Source of the DNA: AP-15 sp963703745
GTDB lineage: Bacteria > Pseudomonadota > Alphaproteobacteria > ATCC43930 > CGMCC-115725
DNA length: 64,000 nucleotides
Reading direction: 5' to 3'
NCBI GenBank assembly: GCA_963703745.1
Contig: CAVPFL010000002.1
Coordinates: 186,001-250,000, forward strand
Numbering within the stretch: position 1 is the first letter of the stretch; each line of letters begins with the position of its first letter. The position numbers were made by a program, and so were the translations under genes. The notes below the pieces were generated by a model. The model was not told the origin of the DNA. It saw nothing but the letters and a program-made list of their open reading frames with translations, and made no database searches. This document shows, in pieces, positions 52,610 to 60,425 of this stretch.

Positions 52610-53061
52610 GATGCCTTCTTCACGCTGCCCGGGGGCGGCTCATTGATGACCGCCCAGAAGACGCCGAGTTCCTTGATGGCATTGACGAATTCATGAAAAT
52701 CGACCGGCTTTACCACATAGGCGTTGACCCCGAGTTGGTAGCTCCTGATCATGTCTTTTTCCTCGTGGGACGATGTCAGCACCACCACGGGTATCAGTTT
52801 CAGCCGTTCGTCGGACCTGATTTGCTGCAAGACCTCCAACCCATCGATCTTCGGCAGTTTTAGGTCCAGCAGCATGACCGCGGGGTTATCGTGGGAGCGA
52901 GTGCTGAACTCGCCCCGACAATAAAGGTAATCCAGCGCTTTTTCTCCGTCGCGGGTAACCTCGACCTCGTTTGCCAGGTTGTATTCGCCCAGCGCCGTCA
53001 GCGTAAGTTCCACGTCTCTCGGGTCGTCCTCGACGAGCAGAATGCGTGCCAGTTCGCTCAT
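52606..53061 (-). CDS. Response regulator, Rcp1-like receiver
   Basis: A 151-residue single-domain receiver. The acidic pair is in ILLVEDDPRDVELTLTALGE, the phosphoacceptor Asp in PAVMLLDLKLPKIDGLEVLQ (about residue 65), Thr/Ser in PVVVLTSSHEEKD, and Lys in VNAYVVKPVDFHEF. The extra loop and the NLANEVEVTRDGEKALDYLY stretch are typical of the phytochrome-associated Rcp1 group. It is coupled on both sides: its ATG overlaps the stop of the upstream kinase (ATGA), and its stop overlaps the GTG of the downstream kinase. It likely receives phosphate from the upstream kinase. Confidence 0.94.
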   Translation of the reverse strand: MSELARILLVEDDPRDVELTLTALGEYNLANEVEVTRDGEKALDYLYCRGEFSTRSHDNPAVMLLDLKLPKIDGLEVLQQIRSDERLKLIPVVVLTSSHEEKDMIRSYQLGVNAYVVKPVDFHEFVNAIKELGVFWAVINEPPPGSVKKAS

Positions 53062-54290
53062 AGCGTGTTCGCGGTCCTCTCTGCCGCATCTTGGGCTTTA
53101 GGAAGTGAGAAATAGAAGGTCGCTCCTTGATCTACTGCCCCCTCGGCCCGCATCTGCCCTCCGTGCCGATGGATGATGCGCTGAGCGGTCGCCAATCCTA
53201 TTCCGGTGCCTTCAAACTCTTCGGAGCGATGCAGACGCTGAAACACCCCGAAAAGCTTATTTACATATTGCATGTCAAATCCCGCTCCGTTGTCTCTTAC
53301 AAATACCTCTACTTGATCTTCCTTACCCTCGGCACAGCCAATCTGGATTTCAGCCCGGCTTTGCAGCCGTGTGAACTTAACCGCATTGGAAACCAGGTTC
53401 ACAAGGACAATTTTCAGCATCGAACGATCGCCGTAACACACTGGGAGCGCCCCTATTTTCCAATCAATGTCTCGACCGTTCGTTTCTTGCCTAAGCTCCG
53501 CGACGACCTCCCTGACAAGCTGCTCCAGGTTCACTGCGGCCTTTTTGGTCTCGGCCCGCCCGATCCTCGAGAATCCCAAGAGGTCGTCGATCAGGTTGCC
53601 CATTCTTTTCGCCGACTCGAGAATCGTTTGCATGAACCGACGACTCTTCTCATCGAGCACAGAAGATGCCTGCTTCTGTAGCAACTCCGAGTATCCGACT
53701 ACATGGCGAAGTGGCGCGCGCAGGTCATGGGAGACCGAATACGCAAACGATTCCAGCTCCTTGTTGCTCGCTTCGAGTTCCGCAGCCTGCTTGGCGAGTT
53801 CCTGATTGAGTTGGCGGATTTCGTCTTCTCGGTGCTTGCGCTGTTCCAGTTCCACCTGAAGCCGGTCGCGCGCTTGACGAAGACCGTTCTCGATACGGCG
53901 TCCAGCAGCGCTGAACCAAGCAACGATTAATGCCCATGCTATGAAAACGAAAAAATAAGGCAGATCACTAGCGGAAACGGCGAAGGTGTAGACCGGCTCC
54001 ACAAAGAAATAGTTGAAGCATGCCATCGCTAGCAAGATCGCCAACACGGAAGCCCCAATCCCTGCATACCAAGTGGTAAGAGCGATCGACAGGGTGAGAA
54101 CCGGCAGCTCTACATCGCGGAACTGGTAGTATTGCAATGTAAGCGCCAGCCCCAGCCCGATGGCGACGGAAACGACCGAAAGTCCATAGCGCAGGATCGG
54201 TGAGCGGATCCTCTGCGATTCCAAATTCCAGCGCGCTAGGGTCCCCCCTATTCCGACACCTGTGGGCCCTTCCGCATGATCAGTCATCAT
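53058..54290 (-). CDS. Membrane sensor histidine kinase with a DUF4118 domain
   Basis: A 410-residue kinase. A KdpD-like DUF4118 membrane region (about 30-135) has four helices (YGLSVVSVAIGLGLALTLQY, ALTTWYAGIGASVLAILLAM, YFFVEPVYTF, YFFVFIAWALIVAWF). A coiled coil (QVELEQRKHREDEIRQLNQE) leads to HisKA (SYSVSHDLRAPLRHVVGYSE-like, here FAYSVSHDLRAPLRHVVGYS) and HATPase (LVNLVSNAVKFT, VFVRDNGAGFDMQYVNKLFG, GTGIGLATAQRIIHRHGG). It is the first gene of a coupled three-gene operon and is less GC-rich than most of the window. The kinase resembles bacteriophytochrome-type HisKA domains, but without a photosensory module. Confidence 0.93.
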   Translation of the reverse strand: MMTDHAEGPTGVGIGGTLARWNLESQRIRSPILRYGLSVVSVAIGLGLALTLQYYQFRDVELPVLTLSIALTTWYAGIGASVLAILLAMACFNYFFVEPVYTFAVSASDLPYFFVFIAWALIVAWFSAAGRRIENGLRQARDRLQVELEQRKHREDEIRQLNQELAKQAAELEASNKELESFAYSVSHDLRAPLRHVVGYSELLQKQASSVLDEKSRRFMQTILESAKRMGNLIDDLLGFSRIGRAETKKAAVNLEQLVREVVAELRQETNGRDIDWKIGALPVCYGDRSMLKIVLVNLVSNAVKFTRLQSRAEIQIGCAEGKEDQVEVFVRDNGAGFDMQYVNKLFGVFQRLHRSEEFEGTGIGLATAQRIIHRHGGQMRAEGAVDQGATFYFSLPKAQDAAERTANTL

Positions 54291-54743
54291 GGCACTTTCG
54301 TTCCGATGCCGCTGCGGGGAGCGAGCGCAACGCGGCTGCTACCCAATGTGAGAATGTAACCGTCGCCCCTCCAGTCGAGACGTATGAGACACAACGCGAG
54401 CCCACGCCCGTTTGGTCGCGGCCCACCGACAACGGACCATCATAGCGCCTTCATGGAGGGATCGAAAACGTACGCCAAGAGATCCATCCTAGGCAGCCGC
54501 TTTATCGCTTGCATCAACCCCGATCGTCGACACGGACGGCCCCGATATCGTTACCGGTTCAGACCCGTGGCGAGCCAGCAAGTCATCGCCGGCGCGGCCC
54601 GGTCACCAGTCCAGCGCGTAAGCATTGTGCCGGATTCGAGCCCCGCCGACCAGTTGAATCGGGCTGATGTCGCTCGCGCAAGGAGAACTACGCCACTCGA
54701 TCTGGGCCGGTCAAGTGGCTGGGCCTGCCCGCGCGGGCGTCTA
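54291..54743. other. Intergenic region between divergent genes
   Basis: About 450 bases between the kinase start and the TRAP gene. A plus-strand frame is open from 54384 into the TRAP gene, but its first 120 codons are Arg/Ser/Pro-rich with no domain and look non-coding. No other gene is supported. The promoters of both neighbours must lie here. Confidence 0.45.
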
Positions 54744-56570
54744 TTGGTTAGGCAGATTCGTCCGGCTATCGGGCCGGAGCTGGACGTCGAATTCATCGGC
54801 GCGATCCTAGTGCTGGCCGAAACCTGCATTCTGTTTGCCGGAGTCATCTCGCGCTACATGTTCAATAGCCCGATCATCTGGACCGACGAGCTGGCCACAT
54901 TTTTGTTCCTGTGGCTTGCGATGATCGGCGCTGTCGTCGCGCTGCGGCACGACGGGCATATGCGCCTGACCACCTTCGCCAACCGGGTCGGGCCGCAATG
55001 GGGCAGCTGGCTTGCCACCATCGCATCGCTTGTCTTGATCGTCTTTGTGCTCGAAATCCTTGCGCCGGCTCAGCAATTCCTACAGGTACAGCGCTCGACC
55101 GAACTGATCACTCTGCACATCTCGGACGGGTATCGGGTGGTCGCGATCCTGGTCGGCGCCGGCCTGATCGCGATCGTTGCCTTGTTGCGTCTGCTGGAAA
55201 CCACGACCTGGGTGTCGTTCCTGCTGGCGTTCGCGCTGATCGGCGGGATCGCCGGAGGATTGTGGTTAGCGCAGCCGCTGCTGGCGGACATGGGCCGTGC
55301 CAGCCTGATCCTGTTCTTTGTCGTCATTGTCGGGGCGTGCGTCTTCATAGGCGTGCCGATCGCCTTTGCCTTTGGCATTGCCACCTTCTCGTATCTGGCG
55401 CTGACCACGACCATGCCGCTGGAGATTGTCGTCAACCGCATGGATGACGGCATCTCGAACCTGCTGCTCCTGGCTGTGCCGATGTTCGTGTTCCTCGGTT
55501 TATTGATGGAGATGACCGGGATCGCGCGGGTGATGGTCAATTTTCTTGCAGCTCTCGTCGGCCATGTGCCAGGCGGGCTTGCCTATGTGCTGCTAGGCGC
55601 GATGTATCTGGTGTCGGGCATCTCCGGCTCGAAGGCCGCCGACATGGCGGCGGTGGCGCCAATCCTCTTTCCCGAGATGCAGAAGCGCGGCATGCATCCG
55701 GGCGAGCTGTCGTCGCTGCTGGCGACGTCGAGCGCGATGTCGGAGACCATCTCGCCGAGCCTGGTGCTGATCACGATCGGCTCGGTCGTACCGGGCTGTC
55801 GATCGCGGCCCTGTTTACCGGTGGCCTCTTACCGGCCTTTGTCGCCGCGCTCGCGCTCGTTTTTAGTCGCATGGTGGCGCTGGCGCAGTTCGGATGTCGG
55901 CGCCGGCGCCCGCGCGCCGGTAGCGCTGATGGCGCGTACCTTCGTGATCGCGGTGCCCGGCTTGACGTTGCCGTTCGTCATCCGCTTCTTCGTCATCAAA
56001 GGGATCGCGACCGCGACCGAGGTCTCGACCGTTGGCGTCATCTACACCGCGGCGCTTGGGCTTTTCGTCTATCGCGAATTCGACTGGCGCCGGCTCTACC
56101 CAATCCTCATCGAAACAGTGTCGTTGACCGGTGCGGTGATGATGATCATCGGCACCGCAAGCGCGATGGCCTGGGCGCTGACCCAATCCGGCTTCTCGCT
56201 GTGGCTGGTGTCGGTCATGGCGGCGGTGCCGGGCCGAAGCTGGGGTTTCCTCGGGATTACCATTGTCGCCTTCATCATCCTCGGCAGCGTCCTCGAAGGC
56301 TTGCCGGCGATCGTGTTGTTCGGGCCGCTCTTGTTCCTGGTCGCCAAAGCCGTTGGGGTGAACGAGGTGCATTATGCGATGGTCGTGATCTTGGCGATGG
56401 GGATTGGCCTCTTCGCACCGCCGTTCGGGATCGGCTTTTTCAGCGCCTGCGCGATTGGCCGCACTAATCCCGACGACTCCCTGTGGCGGATTTGGCCCTA
56501 CATCGGAGCGTTGGTCATCTCGCTGTTGATCATCGCCGCGATCCCGTGGTTGTCGATCGGGTTTTTGTAA
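54744..56570 (+). CDS. Fused TRAP transporter permease (DctQ-DctM)
   Basis: About 608 residues from a TTG at 54744; the true start is unsure because no ribosome site is clear. The first 170 residues are a DctQ-like small subunit (AETCILFAGVISRYMF, PIIWTDELATFLFLWLAMIG, ALRHDGHMRL). A linker helix leads to the DctM large subunit (IFVGVPIAFAFGIAT-like, here FIGVPIAFAFGIATFSYLA, then GLLMEMTGIARVMVNFLAAL, SGSKAADMAAVAPILFPEM, LATSSAMSETISPS). Between about 55795 and 55875 the frame reads PGCRSRPCLPVASYRPLSPR, but the +1 frame gives the expected GLSIAALFTGGLLPAFVAAL: a compensating frameshift pair. No DctP binding protein is adjacent. Substrate probably a dicarboxylate or similar organic acid. 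Confidence 0.8.
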   Translation: MVRQIRPAIGPELDVEFIGAILVLAETCILFAGVISRYMFNSPIIWTDELATFLFLWLAMIGAVVALRHDGHMRLTTFANRVGPQWGSWLATIASLVLIVFVLEILAPAQQFLQVQRSTELITLHISDGYRVVAILVGAGLIAIVALLRLLETTTWVSFLLAFALIGGIAGGLWLAQPLLADMGRASLILFFVVIVGACVFIGVPIAFAFGIATFSYLALTTTMPLEIVVNRMDDGISNLLLLAVPMFVFLGLLMEMTGIARVMVNFLAALVGHVPGGLAYVLLGAMYLVSGISGSKAADMAAVAPILFPEMQKRGMHPGELSSLLATSSAMSETISPSLVLITIGSVVPGCRSRPCLPVASYRPLSPRSRSFLVAWWRWRSSDVGAGARAPVALMARTFVIAVPGLTLPFVIRFFVIKGIATATEVSTVGVIYTAALGLFVYREFDWRRLYPILIETVSLTGAVMMIIGTASAMAWALTQSGFSLWLVSVMAAVPGRSWGFLGITIVAFIILGSVLEGLPAIVLFGPLLFLVAKAVGVNEVHYAMVVILAMGIGLFAPPFGIGFFSACAIGRTNPDDSLWRIWPYIGALVISLLIIAAIPWLSIGFL

Positions 56571-56595
56571 CAATCATTGCAGGCCTCGGGCGGCG

Positions 56596-57675
56596 TCAAT
56601 GCGGGAATGGCCAGAGCCGCAGCTTCTCCTTGCCGACCGCCCACAGCCGCGCCAAACCATTCGGCTCGACGATCAGGAAGAAGACTATCAGCGCGCCAAA
56701 GATCATCGATTGCAGGTTGGTCACCAGATTGACCGGAACTTGAAACCCGGCAAGGCGCGGCGCGTTGTCGAGAAAGATCGGGAGCAGCACGATAAAGCCG
56801 GCGCCGAGGAACGAGCCCAGGATGCTGCCGAGACCGCCGATGATGATCATGAACAAGATCTGGAACGAGCGGTCGATCTCGAAAGCGCTGGCTTCGACGG
56901 CACTGGTATAGATAAAGGCCCACATCGCCCCGGCGATGCCGCAGTAGAACGAGCTCAAGGCAAAGGCGAGCAGCTTTGTTCGTAACGGGCGAATGCCGAT
57001 GATCTCCGCCGCGATATCCATATCGCGGATCGCCATCCAAGAGCGCCCAATGCGGCCGCGCACCAAGCCCTTGGCGGCAAGTGCCAAGAGCACGACGACG
57101 GTGAGGACGAAGAGGTATTTCGCCCGTGGGTCGGCCTCGGCACCAGTTACGTAGACCTGACCGAAAACGGCGCGCGGCGGCGCGCTGATGACGCCGGAGG
57201 CGCTGTAATTGTAGAACCACGGAAATTTGTTGAATAGCCAGATCAGGAAGAACTGTGATGCCAATGTCGCCACGGCGAGGTAGAAGCCTTTGATCCTCAG
57301 GCTCGGGAAGCCGAACAGCACGCCGATCAGCGCGGTGATGGTGCCGGCGAGAATGAGAGCGAAGACAATATTGAGCCCCGGGAATGCGGTGGTGAGCTTG
57401 TAGGTCGCGAAGGCGCCGACCGCCATAAAGCCGCCGGTGCCGAGCGACACCTGCCCGGCATAGCCGGTCAGCAGATTGAGGCCGAGTGCCGCCAGTGCGT
57501 AAATGAGGAACGGGATCATGATCGTCAGCAGCCAGTACTGGGAACCGACCGCGGGGATCACGAGATAGGCCGCTGCAAGCGCCGCAACCATGAACCAGCG
57601 GTCCTGCCGGATCGGAAAGATCGCCTGGTCGGCGGCGTAGTTCGCCTTGAGCTGGCCGACCTCGCGATAAATCAT
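56596..57675 (-). CDS. livM: Branched-chain amino acid ABC transporter permease LivM
   Basis: A 359-residue inner-membrane permease of the high-affinity branched-chain amino acid / urea / amide class. Family features include the long cytoplasmic N-terminus, IYALAALGLNLLTGYAGQVS, LGTGGFMAVGAFATYKL, GFPSLRIKGFYLAVATLAS and, near the end, MIIIGGLGSILGSFLGAGF. The C-terminus ends with FFLIVEPNGLARLWAVGKEK. It follows livH on the same strand. ATPases (LivG, LivF) and a LivK-like binding protein are not in the window, so they must lie elsewhere. It is convergent with the TRAP gene, 25 bases away. Confidence 0.94.
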   Translation of the reverse strand: MIYREVGQLKANYAADQAIFPIRQDRWFMVAALAAAYLVIPAVGSQYWLLTIMIPFLIYALAALGLNLLTGYAGQVSLGTGGFMAVGAFATYKLTTAFPGLNIVFALILAGTITALIGVLFGFPSLRIKGFYLAVATLASQFFLIWLFNKFPWFYNYSASGVISAPPRAVFGQVYVTGAEADPRAKYLFVLTVVVLLALAAKGLVRGRIGRSWMAIRDMDIAAEIIGIRPLRTKLLAFALSSFYCGIAGAMWAFIYTSAVEASAFEIDRSFQILFMIIIGGLGSILGSFLGAGFIVLLPIFLDNAPRLAGFQVPVNLVTNLQSMIFGALIVFFLIVEPNGLARLWAVGKEKLRLWPFPH

Positions 57676-57684
57676 TGCTTTTTC

Positions 57685-57766
57685 ACAATGAGGCGGTAAG
57701 ACAATGAGGTGTCGTCATATTGCATCGCTTCTCGCTTTGATGCTCACTGCCTCGCTGCCTCATTGT
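57685..57766. repeat. Inverted and direct ACAATGAGG repeats in the livH-livM spacer
   Basis: ACAATGAGGC at 57685-57694 has an exact inverted copy, GCCTCATTGT, at 57757-57766, and a direct copy of ACAATGAGG at 57701. The spacer between livH and livM (98 bases) is thus repeat-rich, a possible attenuating structure between the two genes. Confidence 0.55.
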
Positions 57767-57773
57767 TTTCCAT

Positions 57774-58709
57774 TCACACGCGCTCGATGATCCGCTCGCC
57801 GAAAAGACCTTGCGGACGGAACAGCAGGAAGACGAGTGCCAGCGCATAGGCGAACCAGTCCTCGATCGCGCCGCCGAAGGCGGGACCCCAAAAGACTTCG
57901 GCGACCTTCTCGCCGACCCCGACGATCAGGCCGCCGACAATGGCGCCGGGCACCGAGGTGAAGCCACCGAGGATCAGTACCGGCAGCGCCTTCAACGCCA
58001 CTAGCGAGATCGAAAACTGTACGCCCAGATTGCTGCCCCACATGATGCCGGCAACCAGGCCAACAACGCCGGCGACAGACCATACGATGACCCAAATGGA
58101 GCGGAGCGGGATGCCAACCGATTGCGCTGCCTGGTGGTCGTCGGCGACGGCGCGCAACGCTCGGCCGACCGCGGTACGCTGAAAGAAGAAGGCCAGTGCC
58201 GCGACGAGGGTGCCCGCGACCGCCGCAGCGACCAGGTCGAACTCGTTGACGAGAACCCCGCCAATGATCAGCGGCGCTTTGGGGATGCCGATATCGAGCG
58301 GATGCACGTCGCCGCCCCAGAGAAGCTGGCCAAAGCCGTCGAGGAAAAAGGCCAGGCCGATCGTCCCCATAAACAGGATGATTTGCTCCTGATTGACGAG
58401 CGGGCGCAGCATCAGCCGTTCGACCGCGACGGCGAGCAACACCATGACCGCCGTTGCGATGACAAAGGCGCCCCAGATCGGCAGGCCGCGTTCGATCAGG
58501 CCGACGAAGGTCAGGGCGGCGAACAGCACCATCGTGCCCTGGGCGAAATTGAATACCCCCGAGGCCTTGTAGATCAGCACGAAACCGAGTGCCACGAGCG
58601 AGTACATGACCCCGCTCAACAGGCCGCCGATGACGACCTCGAGCAAGAATTCCGGATTGCTCCACATATTGGCGAACGGCGTGACGAAGAGGGCTTGGAG
58701 GATTTCCAT
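57774..58709 (-). CDS. livH: Branched-chain amino acid ABC transporter permease LivH
   Basis: A 311-residue permease starting MEILQALF at 58709 (an ATG 10 codons upstream is less likely). Signature stretches are GGLLSGVMYSLVALGFVLIY, KASGVFNFAQGTMVLFAALT, LRPLVNQEQIILFMGTIGLA, the coupling region (AVGRALRAVADDHQAAQSVG) and LPVLILGGFTSVPGAIVGGL. It pairs with LivM as the membrane heterodimer. The promoter should lie upstream of 58709, in the same place as the tail of a broken binding-protein gene. Confidence 0.94.
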   Translation of the reverse strand: MEILQALFVTPFANMWSNPEFLLEVVIGGLLSGVMYSLVALGFVLIYKASGVFNFAQGTMVLFAALTFVGLIERGLPIWGAFVIATAVMVLLAVAVERLMLRPLVNQEQIILFMGTIGLAFFLDGFGQLLWGGDVHPLDIGIPKAPLIIGGVLVNEFDLVAAAVAGTLVAALAFFFQRTAVGRALRAVADDHQAAQSVGIPLRSIWVIVWSVAGVVGLVAGIMWGSNLGVQFSISLVALKALPVLILGGFTSVPGAIVGGLIVGVGEKVAEVFWGPAFGGAIEDWFAYALALVFLLFRPQGLFGERIIERV

Positions 58710-58723
58710 CGCCGCGATGCTTC

Positions 58724-58915
58724 TCACCTTTCCACACACAGCCCCTTTATCAACGATCGTATCGACTGTGGCATCGCTGTCTCATCGCGGGCAACAGGCA
58801 ATTCTTTGAAACGGTGAAAGCCCGTTCGCTCAAACATCGTTATCCCCTTCTCGGACAGAAGCAAGCGTGCGAATGCCTCGGCCGCGGCTGGGCTTGCCGC
58901 GGCTTGCAACGCGAC
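58724..58915 (-). pseudogene. C-terminal remnant of a periplasmic binding protein (ModA/type-2 PBP-like)
   Basis: About 63 codons with no start: KVALQAAASPAAAEAFARLL, then LLSEKGITMFERTGFHRF, and a short tail. This is the typical end of a type-2 periplasmic binding protein such as ModA-like molybdate or organic-anion binding proteins (xxAAxAFxxFLLSxEGQxIxxxxGF). The rest of the gene is missing; the methyltransferase gene starts its stop codon only 8 bases upstream. A deletion, or an insertion of the methyltransferase, has removed it. Confidence 0.6.
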
Positions 58916-58922
58916 CTTCCTG

Positions 58923-59723
58923 TCACAAAGTCAGCACCCTCGGCTTGATCGCCCGAATATGAAGATAAAGGCCGGCGACCCGCGTGTCCGCCACGACCGG
59001 GACGGATTCGGCGACTTCGACCGAGGCACAAGGCTCGCCAAACTGCTGAATGACCAGCCCGGCGTGACAGATCATTGCGACCCATGAACTCAGCGTTCGG
59101 TGAAAGCGCGGGACACGGAATGGGGCAACCCCTTGACGTTCTTCCTTGGGCAATGTCGAGAACCACCAGGTCTCGAGGCGGCCGCCGGTCTCCTCGAAAT
59201 AGCCGGCGACCTCGACGGCCCGCGGCTTGCCATCCGCCTCGCGCAATACCTTCCGGTGCGGCGGAGCGAAGCAAGGATGCAGGATCGAGAATTGCAGGAA
59301 GCCGCCCGGCCGGAGCACGCGCTGCGCTTCGCACAACGCTCGACCCTGATCCGCCATATCCATCAGCGACATGAACGCCGTCACGAAGTCGAACGAGCCA
59401 TCGGGAAACCGCAGGGCCGTCGCGTCGCCGACACGGAAGTCGATGCCAAGCGGGTCCGCCACCTCCTTCTCGCATGCGTGTCTGATGAAAGTCGGAGCAA
59501 TATCGACGGCGTGCATCCTGGCGCCGAGCAGGGCAAGCTTCCGCGTATTCGTGCCTTCGCCGCACCCGACATCGAGCCCGTCCAGCCCGTTGACCGGCGG
59601 CAGCATCGCCAGGAAGGCCGGCGTATTCAGCGCGTCCCGATAAACGTCGTAACCGGCACGGGAATGTCGCGTCCAAGTCTCCGCGTTGGCTTCCCAATGC
59701 GCGGCAACCTCAGCCGCATCCAT
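58923..59723 (-). CDS. SAM-dependent methyltransferase (UbiE/COQ5-like)
   Basis: A 266-residue class I methyltransferase. SAM site: GLDGLDVGCGEGTNTRKLAL (motif I, about residues 46-62), MHAVDIAPTFIRHACEKE (strand 2), FRVGDATALRFPDGSFDFVT (motif II and III region) and LRPGGFLQFSILHPCF (post motif). The N-terminus AAHWEANAETWTRHSRAGYD fits the MerR-associated/UbiE-like group. It probably acts on a small molecule; substrate unknown. The ATG at 59723 has weak surrounding signals. The gene is convergent to nothing and stands just before a gene remnant, so it may be an insertion here. Confidence 0.9.
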   Translation of the reverse strand: MDAAEVAAHWEANAETWTRHSRAGYDVYRDALNTPAFLAMLPPVNGLDGLDVGCGEGTNTRKLALLGARMHAVDIAPTFIRHACEKEVADPLGIDFRVGDATALRFPDGSFDFVTAFMSLMDMADQGRALCEAQRVLRPGGFLQFSILHPCFAPPHRKVLREADGKPRAVEVAGYFEETGGRLETWWFSTLPKEERQGVAPFRVPRFHRTLSSWVAMICHAGLVIQQFGEPCASVEVAESVPVVADTRVAGLYLHIRAIKPRVLTL

Positions 59724-60425
59724 GGCGGAACCCTCTCGAGATAGAATGGACAGTGGATGTTCTTACGACCGGAGACTGTGGCATTCAAGTTTTCAATACG
59801 CCAATCCGTGTGCAGGGCTCGCCTCGTCGGGTTGGCGGTCTTCATTCTGTCGACGAGGTGATTGTGGTGCATCGCGAGGCAGTGACTATAGCTTTCCAGA
59901 AGAGCGGCGAAAAGTTCACTGTAACCACGGACGTTGGTGTCTTTTTATGCCGAGGAGCGACATAAATTCACAGGCCCCTGGGAGGCCGTGTTCACGAGCT
60001 CCCCAATCACGTCGGTGCGCTGCAGAATTCGGCGAAGATCCCGGCACTGAACAATCGTTCGAAATTATGTCGTCCATGCCCGGATTTGTTCCGGGCATCC
60101 AGTGCGCCAGACAGAGCTGGCGGTATCCAGTTCGGACAGCAAAATGGTCAGCGGCACCGAATTCAGAGCGAGCGCTGTATCGATCCCGCGCATGATGTCG
60201 GTGATCCGGCGATCGCCCTCGCACTGAATTGGGAGGTTCGACCCATAGCCCCCGTTCGCTTCCATCGATGGCAATCCCGGCCCTGCCCCGGCCGCCCTTT
60301 TTTCCACCCTAAAAGTGCGCCGCAACGGAATTCGACTGACAAGCCCCTAGCGTCGCAGACCATCGACGAATGATCGGAATCGAGACCCCAGGGGGGCGCA
60401 ACGCAACGACCGCGATGGGCAAGGG
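59724..60425. other. Gene-poor region with fragments
   Basis: About 700 bases between the methyltransferase start and the iolD stop. Short plus- and minus-strand frames show no domain. One minus-strand frame (about 60140-60270) reads GGYGSNLPIQCEGDRRITDI, then MRGIDTALALNSVPLTILLS, and looks protein-like, possibly the tail of a lost gene. A REP-like palindrome is entered separately. Confidence 0.45.
60076..60098. repeat. REP-like palindrome
   Basis: ATGCCCGGA, five bases (TTTGT), TCCGGGCAT: a perfect 9-bp stem. This sequence type is frequent between genes of Hyphomicrobiales genomes. It could act as a transcript-end hairpin or be a short mobile repeat. Confidence 0.65.

Noticed and set aside
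57760..58737. A 325-codon frame overlapping livH in the same strand
   Set aside because: LivH in the other frame has complete family features; this one is Arg/Pro-rich.
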